Shown here: positions 8,642 through 17,596 of the stretch, in pieces
Numbering within the stretch: the first letter of the stretch is position 1
Layout of the letters: every line of letters begins with the position of its first letter
Assembly: GCA_002690865.1 (NCBI GenBank)
Contig: NZGG01000016.1
Span: forward strand, 1 to 52,369
Direction of reading: 5' to 3'
Origin: Gammaproteobacteria bacterium
GTDB lineage: Bacteria > Pseudomonadota > Gammaproteobacteria > Pseudomonadales > Azotimanducaceae
Length of the DNA stretch: 52,369 bases
Notes under the pieces: generated by a model
Databases searched by the model: none
What the model was told of the DNA's origin: nothing
The model's input: only the letters and a program-made list of their open reading frames with translations
Program-made: the position numbers and the translations under genes

Positions 8642-10219
8642 TTGATTAAAGAAAAAGTTGAAAACCGTCGCACCTTCGCCATCATTTCTCATCCAGATGC
8701 TGGGAAAACGACCATTACTGAAAAACTTTTGCTATATGGAAAAGCGATCCAGCTAGCAGGAACAGTCAAGGCGCGAAAGTCTGATCGACATGCGACTTCT
8801 GATTGGATGGAAATGGAAAAGCAAAGAGGTATTTCGGTAACGACCTCAGTCATGCAATTTCCCTATAGGGGGAAAGTTGTGAACCTGTTAGATACCCCGG
8901 GGCATGAAGATTTTTCAGAAGACACTTATCGCACACTAACTGCAGTTGACTCGGTGTTGATGGTTATCGATGGCTCTAAAGGAGTAGAGGATCGGACCAT
9001 AAAACTTATGGAGGTTTGTCGTTTAAGGAATACCCCGATAATAACCTTCATCAACAAACTTGATAGAGAGGTCCGTGATCCGGTAGAGGTTTTGGATGAG
9101 ATTGAAAGTATACTAAATATAAAATGCTCCCCTATGACCTGGCCCATAGGTATGGGGCCTCGGTTTAGAGGTGTTTATCATTTAGCGCGGGACCAAATTA
9201 CCTTATTTTCGCACAGTAAGGGTGATACCATCGAAGACGAAGAGATTATTGACGGCCTCGAAAGTCATGACGCAATTGCTGCTCTTGCAGAACAGCATGA
9301 AACGCTAGTTGATGAAATCGAATTACTTCAAGGTGCGAGCCACAAGTTTGATTTGACAGAATATCAAGAAGGTAATTTGACGCCTGTTTATTTTGGGACT
9401 GCACTGAGAAATTTCGGGGTAATGGAAATGCTAGACGATTTTGTCGAGTATGCCCCTGTCCCCTTACCCCGAGAAACCGATGTGGGAACGATTAATTCGA
9501 TAGACGAAGAGTTCTCTGGTTTTGTTTTTAAGATACAAGCGAATATGGATCCGAGACATCGTGATCGCGTTGCCTTTATGAGAGTTTGTTCGGGGCAATA
9601 CTTGCAAGGTATGAAGATTAGGCATGTCCGACTTGGTAAGGATATTCGCATAAGTGATGCGGTAACCTTTCTTGCTGGTGAGCGGACTCAAGCAGATGAG
9701 GCATGTTCTGGAGATATCATCGGTTTGCATAATCACGGCACAATTCAGATTGGGGACACCTTCACTTCAGGCCGTAATTTTCGGTACCTGGGTATTCCTC
9801 ATTTTGCTCCAGAGTTATTCCGCCGAGTTCGGCTAAATGATCCACTAAAGAGTAAGCAGCTGCGTCAAGGGTTAACCCAACTGGCAGAAGAAGGAGCAAT
9901 GCAAGTTTTTATGCCATTGGTCAATAATGATCTTATTCTTGGTGCAGTTGGAGTGCTGCAATTCGATGTAGTTGTATTTAGGTTGCGAGATGAATACGGC
10001 GTTGAGTGTTCTTACGAGCCCGTAAATATTGCAACTGCACGATGGATAGAATGCATTGATTCTAAAAAACTTACAGAGTTCAGGAATCGCGCAGACGCTA
10101 ATCTTGCGATTGATGGAGGAGGCCACATCACTTATCTAGCTCCATCAATGGTTAATCTAAAGTTAATTGAGGAGAAGTGGCCGGATATTCAGTTTCAGAC
10201 GACTCGAGAGATTACGTAA
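8642..10219 (+). CDS. prfC: Peptide chain release factor 3
   Basis: A 525-residue class II release-factor GTPase that removes RF1/RF2 from the ribosome. The G motifs are intact: SHPDAGKT (G1), the switch region with [31 protein letters not shown] (G3) and NKLDRE (G4). The length is normal. The start is TTG at 8642, immediately after the rimI stop (TAATTG), with an AAAGAG ribosome-binding site inside rimI; no ATG gives the conserved N-terminus. The position after rimI matches the E. coli holD-rimI-prfC region. The 3' end lies only 7 bp from convergent fabY. Confidence 0.96.
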   Translation: MIKEKVENRRTFAIISHPDAGKTTITEKLLLYGKAIQLAGTVKARKSDRHATSDWMEMEKQRGISVTTSVMQFPYRGKVVNLLDTPGHEDFSEDTYRTLTAVDSVLMVIDGSKGVEDRTIKLMEVCRLRNTPIITFINKLDREVRDPVEVLDEIESILNIKCSPMTWPIGMGPRFRGVYHLARDQITLFSHSKGDTIEDEEIIDGLESHDAIAALAEQHETLVDEIELLQGASHKFDLTEYQEGNLTPVYFGTALRNFGVMEMLDDFVEYAPVPLPRETDVGTINSIDEEFSGFVFKIQANMDPRHRDRVAFMRVCSGQYLQGMKIRHVRLGKDIRISDAVTFLAGERTQADEACSGDIIGLHNHGTIQIGDTFTSGRNFRYLGIPHFAPELFRRVRLNDPLKSKQLRQGLTQLAEEGAMQVFMPLVNNDLILGAVGVLQFDVVVFRLRDEYGVECSYEPVNIATARWIECIDSKKLTEFRNRADANLAIDGGGHITYLAPSMVNLKLIEEKWPDIQFQTTREIT

Positions 10220-10226
10220 ATACGCA

Positions 10227-12089
10227 TTAATCAACCATATCACTATATGGGTTTACTATGTCTAGCTGGATATTATGTTTTTGACCAGGAATCTTGATAT
10301 TTTCGTTCGAAAGTTTGAGATGGCTACCCTCAATTACGTCCTCACCAAATTTATATATGATCGAGTTTTCCCCAGCTATCATTGATTCGTCATAATTCTC
10401 CAAAGTTTCCCTAACAGATTCGTTCAACTTTGCATGCTTCATTAGGACGGTTTTACCATGTTTCTTTTCAAGCATGTTTTTTGTTACTTGAGGCGAGAGA
10501 ATAGCAGCGGTGGCATTATTTCCACCAAAACCTTTTGAGTTTATAAATGCAGCGTCCATAGTGTCGGGCAGCATCTCTCGATGCTCTAGAAGGAAATCTA
10601 AATTATTTGTGCAGACGTCCGGAGCAACATGATCGATCGTTGTTATTCCCGGGATAATACCATCCACCCAGGCCCCTAACACACTCATGAGCTGATCACC
10701 TGATGCACATGCAATGGAGTGGCCGATATACGCTTTGATAGCTGTGATTGGCCAGTTTTTTATACCGAAAGCAGTTGCCAACTCGCTAAATATATGGGAC
10801 TCAGTAGTCCGATTTTGAGGTGTGCCTGTTCCATGAGCGGACATATAAGAATTCGAACGCAATGCATTTTCTCCCAGTATAGATCGAACTACACCCATCG
10901 CTTTCCCTACTGTTATGTAATTCCCAATTCCGGGACCGGGAATAGATTTCTTAAAGCCATCTGCATTAACGAAAACGTCAGCCACACTACCGTAAATATT
11001 AGCGCCAAGTTCCATAGCTAGTTCATCATCACATAGGACGATAAACTGAGAGGCTTCGGCTAATGTGAATCCACAATTAATTGCGAAAGGACGGCACGCG
11101 CGACGGTAGTCGGGTTCTCCTGAGTTTGAGCCTTCAATCTTCCTAAGCGCATCATCCTCTGCGAGGGCTCCCATCGTTCGATATCCCTCAATGATCTCAG
11201 GCGTTAAGGGAGCTTCGCTTGCCCCAACAACGGAGACTCGATATTTCCCGGAGCGGATATCTTGGATACCCTGACGTAGATTATATAAAAATGTGGCACA
11301 GGCCCCTATATTCGCTCCCGTTGTACCTATATTCCCAAGAATGTAGGCATTGATGAAATCTGCTGTCATTTCAGCAAGACCGAGAGCAACATTTTTTGAG
11401 CTGACACGTTTGCCAATAAGACTAGACTGAAGAAGTCCACCACTACCATTGTGGTCAAGCTGTCCCATAGCGCTGCTGGCATAAACAGAGATCTGATCTC
11501 CAGGGACCTTGTCTGTAATTTTCTCCCAATCAATTCCTAGAGAATTGATTGCATCTGATGCTCCAAAAACTGTTAGTTGAAGTCCCCTAGGGTGATTCCG
11601 GCTTTGGTACATGCTTTCTGGATTGAAGCCTGTTGGCAGCTGTCCTGCAGCATGTACCTTGGAGATACGTGTATCCGGTAACAGGACCTTAAGCTCATTT
11701 TTTATCGTGACTTTTACTTCTGCTTCTGATGCCGCTTCCACATTCCATGTTTCTGGGATCAGACCGGGAAGCTGGGTTTTTTTGACAATGAAAGATGTTT
11801 GTCGTCCTGAAAGTGTATTGAGCTCTGCTGATCTTTGCAGCAAAATTGAATCTGCATCAAATAAATTGTGCTCAAGCTTTCTAATCAGTGTATGTTGCAG
11901 CAGTATTTCGCGTTCAGTATCTGTGGAGGGCTGCGCGCGCTGCATAAGCGCTGCGAGAGAAGCATAGGTTTTTTCGCGCTTCGCTGCTTCTATCTTATCG
12001 ATCACAAGACGACGGTAGCCGTGATGAGCTGAACTTCGACCTGCGGGATTAATACCACCAAATCCAACTATAATGGGAAGGCGTGACAA
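10227..12089 (-). CDS. fabY: Beta-ketoacyl-ACP synthase FabY-type (initiating KAS)
   Basis: A 620-residue condensing enzyme starting MSRLPIIVGFGGINPAGRSS, nearly the N-terminus of Pseudomonas aeruginosa FabY (PA5174), which replaces FabH by condensing acetyl-CoA with malonyl-ACP. The catalytic set is present: Cys in ANIGACATFLYNL, His in SAHGTGTPQNRTTE and His in IKAYIGHSIACASG. The family length (~630) fits. The 5'-adjacent thiolase gene on the same strand (69-bp gap) suggests an acyl-CoA/fatty-acid theme. That it is the main fatty-acid-synthesis starter here is inferred from the Pseudomonas precedent. Confidence 0.88.
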   Translation of the reverse strand: MSRLPIIVGFGGINPAGRSSAHHGYRRLVIDKIEAAKREKTYASLAALMQRAQPSTDTEREILLQHTLIRKLEHNLFDADSILLQRSAELNTLSGRQTSFIVKKTQLPGLIPETWNVEAASEAEVKVTIKNELKVLLPDTRISKVHAAGQLPTGFNPESMYQSRNHPRGLQLTVFGASDAINSLGIDWEKITDKVPGDQISVYASSAMGQLDHNGSGGLLQSSLIGKRVSSKNVALGLAEMTADFINAYILGNIGTTGANIGACATFLYNLRQGIQDIRSGKYRVSVVGASEAPLTPEIIEGYRTMGALAEDDALRKIEGSNSGEPDYRRACRPFAINCGFTLAEASQFIVLCDDELAMELGANIYGSVADVFVNADGFKKSIPGPGIGNYITVGKAMGVVRSILGENALRSNSYMSAHGTGTPQNRTTESHIFSELATAFGIKNWPITAIKAYIGHSIACASGDQLMSVLGAWVDGIIPGITTIDHVAPDVCTNNLDFLLEHREMLPDTMDAAFINSKGFGGNNATAAILSPQVTKNMLEKKHGKTVLMKHAKLNESVRETLENYDESMIAGENSIIYKFGEDVIEGSHLKLSNENIKIPGQKHNIQLDIVNPYSDMVD

Positions 12090-12158
12090 CGAACTCTCCG
12101 TCTATTGATATTTAGGGCATTGTACGTGTTTGCAGTCTCTAAGATCTACTATGTCTAG

Positions 12159-13343
12159 TTAGACCATTTCAATAGCAATAGCATTAGCTTCACCTCCACC
12201 AATACAGAGCGCGGCAATTCCTTTTTTCTTCCCTGTGATCTGTAAAGCATGTATCAGCGAAACGATAATTCTTGAGCCTGAGGATCCGATAGGATGTCCC
12301 TGAGCGCAAGCACCCCCATGGATATTCACCTTTTGTGGATCAAGTGCCAGTTCTTGTATAGCAAGCATAGTTACCATAGCAAAAGCCTCGTTTATTTCGA
12401 AAAGATCGACGTCGTCTTTTCCCCAACCCGCTTTTTCTATGACTTTTTGGATGGCGCCGATAGGCGCTACTGTAAATCTTGAAGGTTCTATTGAATTTGT
12501 ATCATGAGCAACGAATTTTGCCATAGGAGTAAGGTCCTTTTCTAAAACTGCCCTTCCGCTAGCAAGGACCAGTGCTGAAGCACCATCTGAAATTGAGCTA
12601 GAATTTGCGGCAGTGATGGTGCCATCTTGTTTGAAAGCCGGACGTAATTTTGGGATTCGAGCTATATCTGCTTTATGTGGTTGCTCATCATTTAGTATGG
12701 TCACCTCTCCCTTTTTTTTAGATATCGTAATTGGCACAATCTCAGCTTTAAGTAGGCCAGAGCCTATTGCTGATTGGGCCCTCTTTAGTGATTGAATAGC
12801 AAACTCATCCATTTCTTCCCGAGTTAATTGGTATTGATCAGCTACTTCTTGGGCGAAAGAACCCATAGACCTTCCAGATTGTGCATCTTCTAGTCCATCC
12901 GTAAACATTGAATCTTGAACTTCGCCATGTCCCATACGCATTCCATCTCTTGCCTTCATAAGTATGTAAGGGGAGTTTGTCATGCTTTCCATCCCTCCGG
13001 CGACCATGATTTCATTCGTTCCTGCTTTAATCAGGTCATGGGATAACATAACCGCTTTCATTCCAGACCCACAGAGTTTGTTTATCGTGGTTGCGCCTGA
13101 AGTAACAGGGATGCCTGCATCCATAGCCGCTTGGCGAGCTGGTGCCTGACGAAGACCGCTAGTTAAAACGCAGCCCATAATCGTCTCTTCCACCTCATCT
13201 CCGTCAATTCCCGCGCGGACAATCGCTTCTTTAATAGCGCGTGCCCCAAGGTCCACAGCACTTAAGTCTGCTAATGACCCTTGTAAGCTCCCCATCGGTG
13301 TTCGTGCGCCTGATGCGATAAATACTGAGTCTTTGTTATTCAT
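12159..13343 (-). CDS. Acetyl-CoA C-acetyltransferase (thiolase)
   Basis: A 394-residue thiolase of the biosynthetic/AtoB-PhaA type. The nucleophile Cys sits in INKLCGSGMKAV (~residue 90). The His is in NIHGGACAQGHPIGSSGSRI and the second acid-base Cys in ALCIGGGEANAIAIE. It probably interconverts two acetyl-CoA with acetoacetyl-CoA. Whether it serves beta-oxidation, PHA or mevalonate-like routes cannot be told, because no reductase or hydratase partner adjoins it. It lies upstream of fabY on the same strand. Confidence 0.93.
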   Translation of the reverse strand: MNNKDSVFIASGARTPMGSLQGSLADLSAVDLGARAIKEAIVRAGIDGDEVEETIMGCVLTSGLRQAPARQAAMDAGIPVTSGATTINKLCGSGMKAVMLSHDLIKAGTNEIMVAGGMESMTNSPYILMKARDGMRMGHGEVQDSMFTDGLEDAQSGRSMGSFAQEVADQYQLTREEMDEFAIQSLKRAQSAIGSGLLKAEIVPITISKKKGEVTILNDEQPHKADIARIPKLRPAFKQDGTITAANSSSISDGASALVLASGRAVLEKDLTPMAKFVAHDTNSIEPSRFTVAPIGAIQKVIEKAGWGKDDVDLFEINEAFAMVTMLAIQELALDPQKVNIHGGACAQGHPIGSSGSRIIVSLIHALQITGKKKGIAALCIGGGEANAIAIEMV

Positions 13344-13487
13344 AATTTCGGGTCCGCATTTGAAGTTGGTTGTTAATAAAAAAATAAATGACTATATACT
13401 TAAATCCTAATGATCGTTTTTATTTAAATCAAGACGCCCTGTTGTTTTACCATTTGGATAGCTCAGCTCAATCTGGTTTAAGCAGAT

Positions 13488-14729
13488 TTATTTATCGTAT
13501 ATGTGAGCGTTGTAAGGATGCATAATGTTTAACAGGAAGATTATTACTCCTGTAAATTCCGTAACTTCACCACGCCGTGATGAATCAACCATTAGCTCTA
13601 CTATAAGGACGATTAATAGATACCCTAGAATTTGATAATTTCTTGGCATAGGTATTCCCATTCGATCGAAAGAAGATGCAACCAAAGGGTTGTTGCGATA
13701 GAAAGGCGTCATTACAAAGAGATAAATGCAAAGACCAAACGCTAAACTAGTTCCGAATATGATTTTGTTGACGCTGAATTCTTTGCCCTCTAGTTCTAAA
13801 ACAAGGTTATGTAGACCTGTCTCTTGTTGTTTGTTGTGGGCCAGAAAAAAATTTGGCGATTCAATTTCAAAGATTCTTTGTCCCCAAGAAATTTCTTCAC
13901 CGGCTCCAAAAAGACAAAAGAAAGCAAGAATTGCGGTGGTGCAGACAAATCGAGTTTCTCGCCTACCCCAAATATTTATCAATCGGCGAATGCAAACCAT
14001 GAGACCAATAATCAAGGCAAAGGATGTTGCATACTCGATAAAGCCATCTTCTTTTATATAATAAAGGGTAAATGCGGACGGATTAACTTTTGCGTGGATT
14101 ACGGAAAAGACGAGGAACGCGCCGACTAAAAATAGGAGCCCTTCCTTACCCACTTCAGGGTTAGGCCATCGCCAAGCCTTCTTGAAATTAAATAAACACC
14201 AAATGGCAAGTAAGGGATCCATCAGATAGTCCCAAAGATTATTCGAACTTAGGAAGCCTGTCTGGTAACAGGACCAGCTTATAATTATTAGTCCTCCGAT
14301 GTAGTACCAACTGCGATAAATACTCAGTCCAAAGAATGCAACAATTAAAGGTGTTAGTACTAGTGGATAGTAACCATGGCTATAGATATCCGTTCCAGAA
14401 AATCCCAGTGCGGTAGGATATAAAATAATAGCGACCAGACTAATTATTATTTGAAGACGGGCTACCTCTTCATTAAATGTACCAGGAAGTTTCCTCCCAG
14501 TTAGATTTTGGCAAAAAAATAGCGTTAATAGCGCAAGTGAAACAGGACTGAGATCTCCAGCTACGATAGTGGCGTAAGTAGCTATACTAATACCTTCAAT
14601 AGGTATTAGCGCCGTTAGAAATACGACGATAAAAATTGCGCCTTGCAACCCCCTTGTTTTTTTTCGAAAGAAAAAAGATGCTACCGTCGCAAGAAAAAAT
14701 GTTGCTGAAATAAGTGGTATATAGTTCAT
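13488..14729 (-). CDS. Polytopic membrane protein of unknown function
   Basis: A 413-residue protein with about 10-12 predicted membrane helices. The clearest conserved-looking segment is FGAGEEISWGQRIFEIESPNFF followed by NKQQETGLHNLVLE (~285-320), a charged stretch that recurs in uncharacterised bacterial membrane proteins. Its start overlaps the stop of the upstream BNR protein by one base (TGATG), so the two are translationally coupled and likely act together. No enzymatic motif is recognised. A cell-envelope or glycan role is only a guess from the partner. Confidence 0.75.
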   Translation of the reverse strand: MNYIPLISATFFLATVASFFFRKKTRGLQGAIFIVVFLTALIPIEGISIATYATIVAGDLSPVSLALLTLFFCQNLTGRKLPGTFNEEVARLQIIISLVAIILYPTALGFSGTDIYSHGYYPLVLTPLIVAFFGLSIYRSWYYIGGLIIISWSCYQTGFLSSNNLWDYLMDPLLAIWCLFNFKKAWRWPNPEVGKEGLLFLVGAFLVFSVIHAKVNPSAFTLYYIKEDGFIEYATSFALIIGLMVCIRRLINIWGRRETRFVCTTAILAFFCLFGAGEEISWGQRIFEIESPNFFLAHNKQQETGLHNLVLELEGKEFSVNKIIFGTSLAFGLCIYLFVMTPFYRNNPLVASSFDRMGIPMPRNYQILGYLLIVLIVELMVDSSRRGEVTEFTGVIIFLLNIMHPYNAHIYDK

Positions 14730-15850
14730 CAGAGTTTTGCTGTTATCCAGCTAGCATTAAAGATGATATGTTTTATTAATTGTCTATTCCATGTGAATAG
14801 GAGGTGTATTTTATCGTTGGAGTCTCTTATCAGTGCAGGGTAAGAGAATTCGGAAGTTTCTTTAGTTTTTGAGTAATCGAAGCGATGTAAAATTTGCCAG
14901 TCAGTAGGCGTTGAGATTGCAAGGCTCAGATCATTTCGCCCTTGAGTGGTGTTATTGAAGACTAGTAGCGTTTCATTCTGGAAGGGAATTGCGTCTATAG
15001 CTGCATCTGGATTGGGTAGCACTAATGCTTCGCCTTCAGTCCATGAGTAACCGCTATCATTCGTTTTGATCTGAATAATTTGGCGTGGTTTGTTGCCAGC
15101 GTTTCTCAAAAGGGCTATCGCCTCAGTTTCGCTTTTAGCTACTATTGCGGGCTGCAGTGTAGAGATTCCGTGACTTAGTCTGGTTTTCTCGATAATTTCT
15201 CCTGACTCATTGAGCCGAATTATTTCTCCAAATTTGCTAAGAAATTCGTGATAAACGGGCAATCCAATAGAGCCATCTCGGTAACTAATTGGTTTATTTC
15301 TAACCAGTGTGCTTATATTAAAAAATGGCGATGTAACGAGTCGCTGTGTTTTTGACCAAGTCTCCCCTTCATCCTTAGATTCGATCATGTTGATGGAACT
15401 TCCTGCCCACCCCCCGATAGAAACGGACACAAAGAATAGCCAAATTTTTCCATCTTCGAAACGATGACTGACAGGATTACCAAGTTTTCGAATATATCGA
15501 TTAAGTTCGGTTCCCACTTGTCTTCTGTTAACTATTGCTTCTGGCATTTCCCAAGTCTGATTAGTAAGGGATGCGCTATAAATTTGAACATCACCTCCGC
15601 CCTCCCTCGATCCAGCGAACCAGTAGGCAGTTATACCTGTCGAACTAGAATGTGCTTGAGCTGCATGTACCATTGCTGTTTGATGTCTAGGAATGAATTG
15701 TTCAGAATAGTAAGGGATGCGGTTAGTTTCTATAGGGGCCTGCAAACTAAATTTTTTTGGCTCCGGATGTTCTTCGCATACTATCCAGCTGATTGCTACA
15801 ACGCTAGAGCCCATAATAATGGCTAAGACTTTTAACGATAATTCACGCAT
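14729..15850 (-). CDS. Membrane-anchored sialidase-like (BNR/Asp-box) protein
   Basis: A 373-residue protein with an N-terminal signal-anchor (~6-24) and a six-bladed-propeller-like body. Two Asp-boxes are readable: SKDEGETW (158-165) and TNDSGYSW (264-271). The segment YWFAGSREGGGDVQIYSASL (~76-95) resembles the BNR-2/exo-alpha-sialidase-like family (compare PF13088). The N-terminal Arg region (RHQTAMVHAA) fits a glycosidase propeller, but a full sialidase Arg triad cannot be confirmed by eye. It overlaps the downstream membrane-protein gene by 1 nt. It probably acts on, or binds, a periplasmic or surface glycan. Confidence 0.75.
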   Translation of the reverse strand: MRELSLKVLAIIMGSSVVAISWIVCEEHPEPKKFSLQAPIETNRIPYYSEQFIPRHQTAMVHAAQAHSSSTGITAYWFAGSREGGGDVQIYSASLTNQTWEMPEAIVNRRQVGTELNRYIRKLGNPVSHRFEDGKIWLFFVSVSIGGWAGSSINMIESKDEGETWSKTQRLVTSPFFNISTLVRNKPISYRDGSIGLPVYHEFLSKFGEIIRLNESGEIIEKTRLSHGISTLQPAIVAKSETEAIALLRNAGNKPRQIIQIKTNDSGYSWTEGEALVLPNPDAAIDAIPFQNETLLVFNNTTQGRNDLSLAISTPTDWQILHRFDYSKTKETSEFSYPALIRDSNDKIHLLFTWNRQLIKHIIFNASWITAKL

Positions 15851-15924
15851 AGATAGAACTCTGCAGTTCGATGAATTGGATTATATCCGACAATGGCCTA
15901 TGTTATCCTGCGCAGCAGTGAAAA

Positions 15925-17463
15925 ATGAGTATGAATGACATGAACGAGATTAGTGAAGGGGATGTGATACAGAGTATAGCGGATGCTCTTCAATATATTT
16001 CTTATTATCACCCGCCTGATTTTATTCGCGCGCTGACTAATGCATATGAGAGAGAAGAATCTCAAGCGGCGAAAGATGCAATGGGTCAGATTTTACATAA
16101 TTCCAAAATTTGCGCCGAGGGGAAGAGACCTGTTTGTCAGGATACCGGAATAGTAAATGTTTTTTTATCGATTGGGATGAATGTGCATTTCGATACTAAT
16201 TTATCTCTAGAAGATATGATTAACGAGGGTGTTAGGAGAGCATACCTGAATTCAGAAAATATTCTACGCGCATCAGTGCTGGCTGATCCAGCCGGATTGA
16301 GAGTTAATACTAAAGACAATACGCCAGCTGTTATTCATTCTGAACTCGTGCCAGGTAATACGGTCGAAGTACATGTTGCTGCGAAGGGAGGGGGTTCAGA
16401 AGCCAAGTCAAAATTCGCTATGCTGAATCCTTCTGATGATATTGTAGATTGGGTTGTAAAAACTGTGCCCACCATGGGGGCAGGCTGGTGTCCACCTGGA
16501 ATACTGGGGATTGGAATTGGTGGTACGTCTGAGAAAGCTATGCTTCTCGCTAAAAGGTCATTGATGGAACCAATTGATATCTACAAGTTGAAAGAAAACG
16601 GTCCTAAAACGCGAACGGATGAACTCCGATTGGAGATTTTTGAAGAAGTTAATAAGCTGGGAATAGGCGCCCAGGGATTGGGGGGGCTCACTACGGTGCT
16701 GGATGTTAAGGTCTTAGACTATCCAACCCACGCTGCGAATCTCCCTGTCGCTATGATACCCAATTGCGCTGCTACTCGGCACGCCCACTTCGTTCTCGAT
16801 GGTTCAGGACCTGCAGATCTCGCTGTTCCCAGAGAAGATATCTGGCCAGATATTGCTTTTAAAGACGGTAAAAAGACTCGCCGTGTTAATCTCGATACTA
16901 TTACTCGAAATGAGATTGGCAAATGGCAGCCTGGTGAGCGTTTGTTATTATCGGGGAAAATGTTGACAGGTCGGGATGCAGCACACAAACGAATTCAAGA
17001 TCTATTTCAAAAAGGCAAATCTTTACCAGAGGGAATCGATTTTGAGGGAAAGTTTATCTACTATGTGGGTCCGGTAGACCCTGTGCGCGAAGAGGTAGTA
17101 GGGCCTGCAGGTCCAACTACGGCAACGAGGATGGATGGTTTCACTGGAATGATGCTTGAGTCGACAGGAATCCTAGGCATGATTGGTAAGGCTGAGCGTG
17201 GTCCTGCAGCTGTTGAGGAAATTAGAAAGCATGGTGCAGTGTATCTCATGGCAGTTGGTGGGGCTGCATTCTTGGTCTCGAAAGCTATTCGCAAATCTCG
17301 AGTTGTGGCCTTTGCTGATCTCGGTATGGAAGCTATTCACGAGTTTGAGGTTAAAGATATGCCTGTAACAGTCGCGGTAGATAGTCGAGGGGAATCAGTG
17401 CATGTTAACGGTCCTCGAGAGTGGCGTGCAAAAATTAGGAAAATACCACTTGACCAGGTGTAG
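15925..17463 (+). CDS. Class I (iron-sulfur) fumarate hydratase
   Basis: A 512-residue hydrolyase for fumarate to malate in the TCA cycle, oxygen-sensitive by family. The three 4Fe-4S cysteines are readable in RPVCQDTGIV (~70), MIPNCAATRHAHF (~280) and the GAGWCPPGILGIGIGG loop. The C-terminal beta part has EEVVGPAGPTTATRMDGFTGMMLESTG, the family signature. Both alpha and beta regions are in one chain, as in FumA/FumB. ATG 15925 is used; ATG 15931 is also possible, and neither has a strong Shine-Dalgarno. Start regions are divergent from the BNR gene across 74 bp. Confidence 0.94.
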   Translation: MSMNDMNEISEGDVIQSIADALQYISYYHPPDFIRALTNAYEREESQAAKDAMGQILHNSKICAEGKRPVCQDTGIVNVFLSIGMNVHFDTNLSLEDMINEGVRRAYLNSENILRASVLADPAGLRVNTKDNTPAVIHSELVPGNTVEVHVAAKGGGSEAKSKFAMLNPSDDIVDWVVKTVPTMGAGWCPPGILGIGIGGTSEKAMLLAKRSLMEPIDIYKLKENGPKTRTDELRLEIFEEVNKLGIGAQGLGGLTTVLDVKVLDYPTHAANLPVAMIPNCAATRHAHFVLDGSGPADLAVPREDIWPDIAFKDGKKTRRVNLDTITRNEIGKWQPGERLLLSGKMLTGRDAAHKRIQDLFQKGKSLPEGIDFEGKFIYYVGPVDPVREEVVGPAGPTTATRMDGFTGMMLESTGILGMIGKAERGPAAVEEIRKHGAVYLMAVGGAAFLVSKAIRKSRVVAFADLGMEAIHEFEVKDMPVTVAVDSRGESVHVNGPREWRAKIRKIPLDQV

Positions 17464-17500
17464 GTGTATTAATAATAATAAAAATGATTAAAATCAATAA

Positions 17501-17529
17501 TTTACAAAGGCTATTCCAGTGCATATTTT
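17501..17529 (+). promoter_or_regulatory. Candidate sigma-70 promoter of the carboxylase gene
   Basis: TTTACA (17501-17506) and TATTTT (17524-17529) are separated by 17 bp. The predicted start site near 17536 gives a leader of about 60 nt before ATG 17597. It is read by eye against the consensus only. Confidence 0.4.
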
Positions 17530-17596
17530 AGGTATTTGCCGAGAGGCGAAGCGAAATTATTCATCTCTCAGTCAACGCACGCTTGGGAATAGATAG

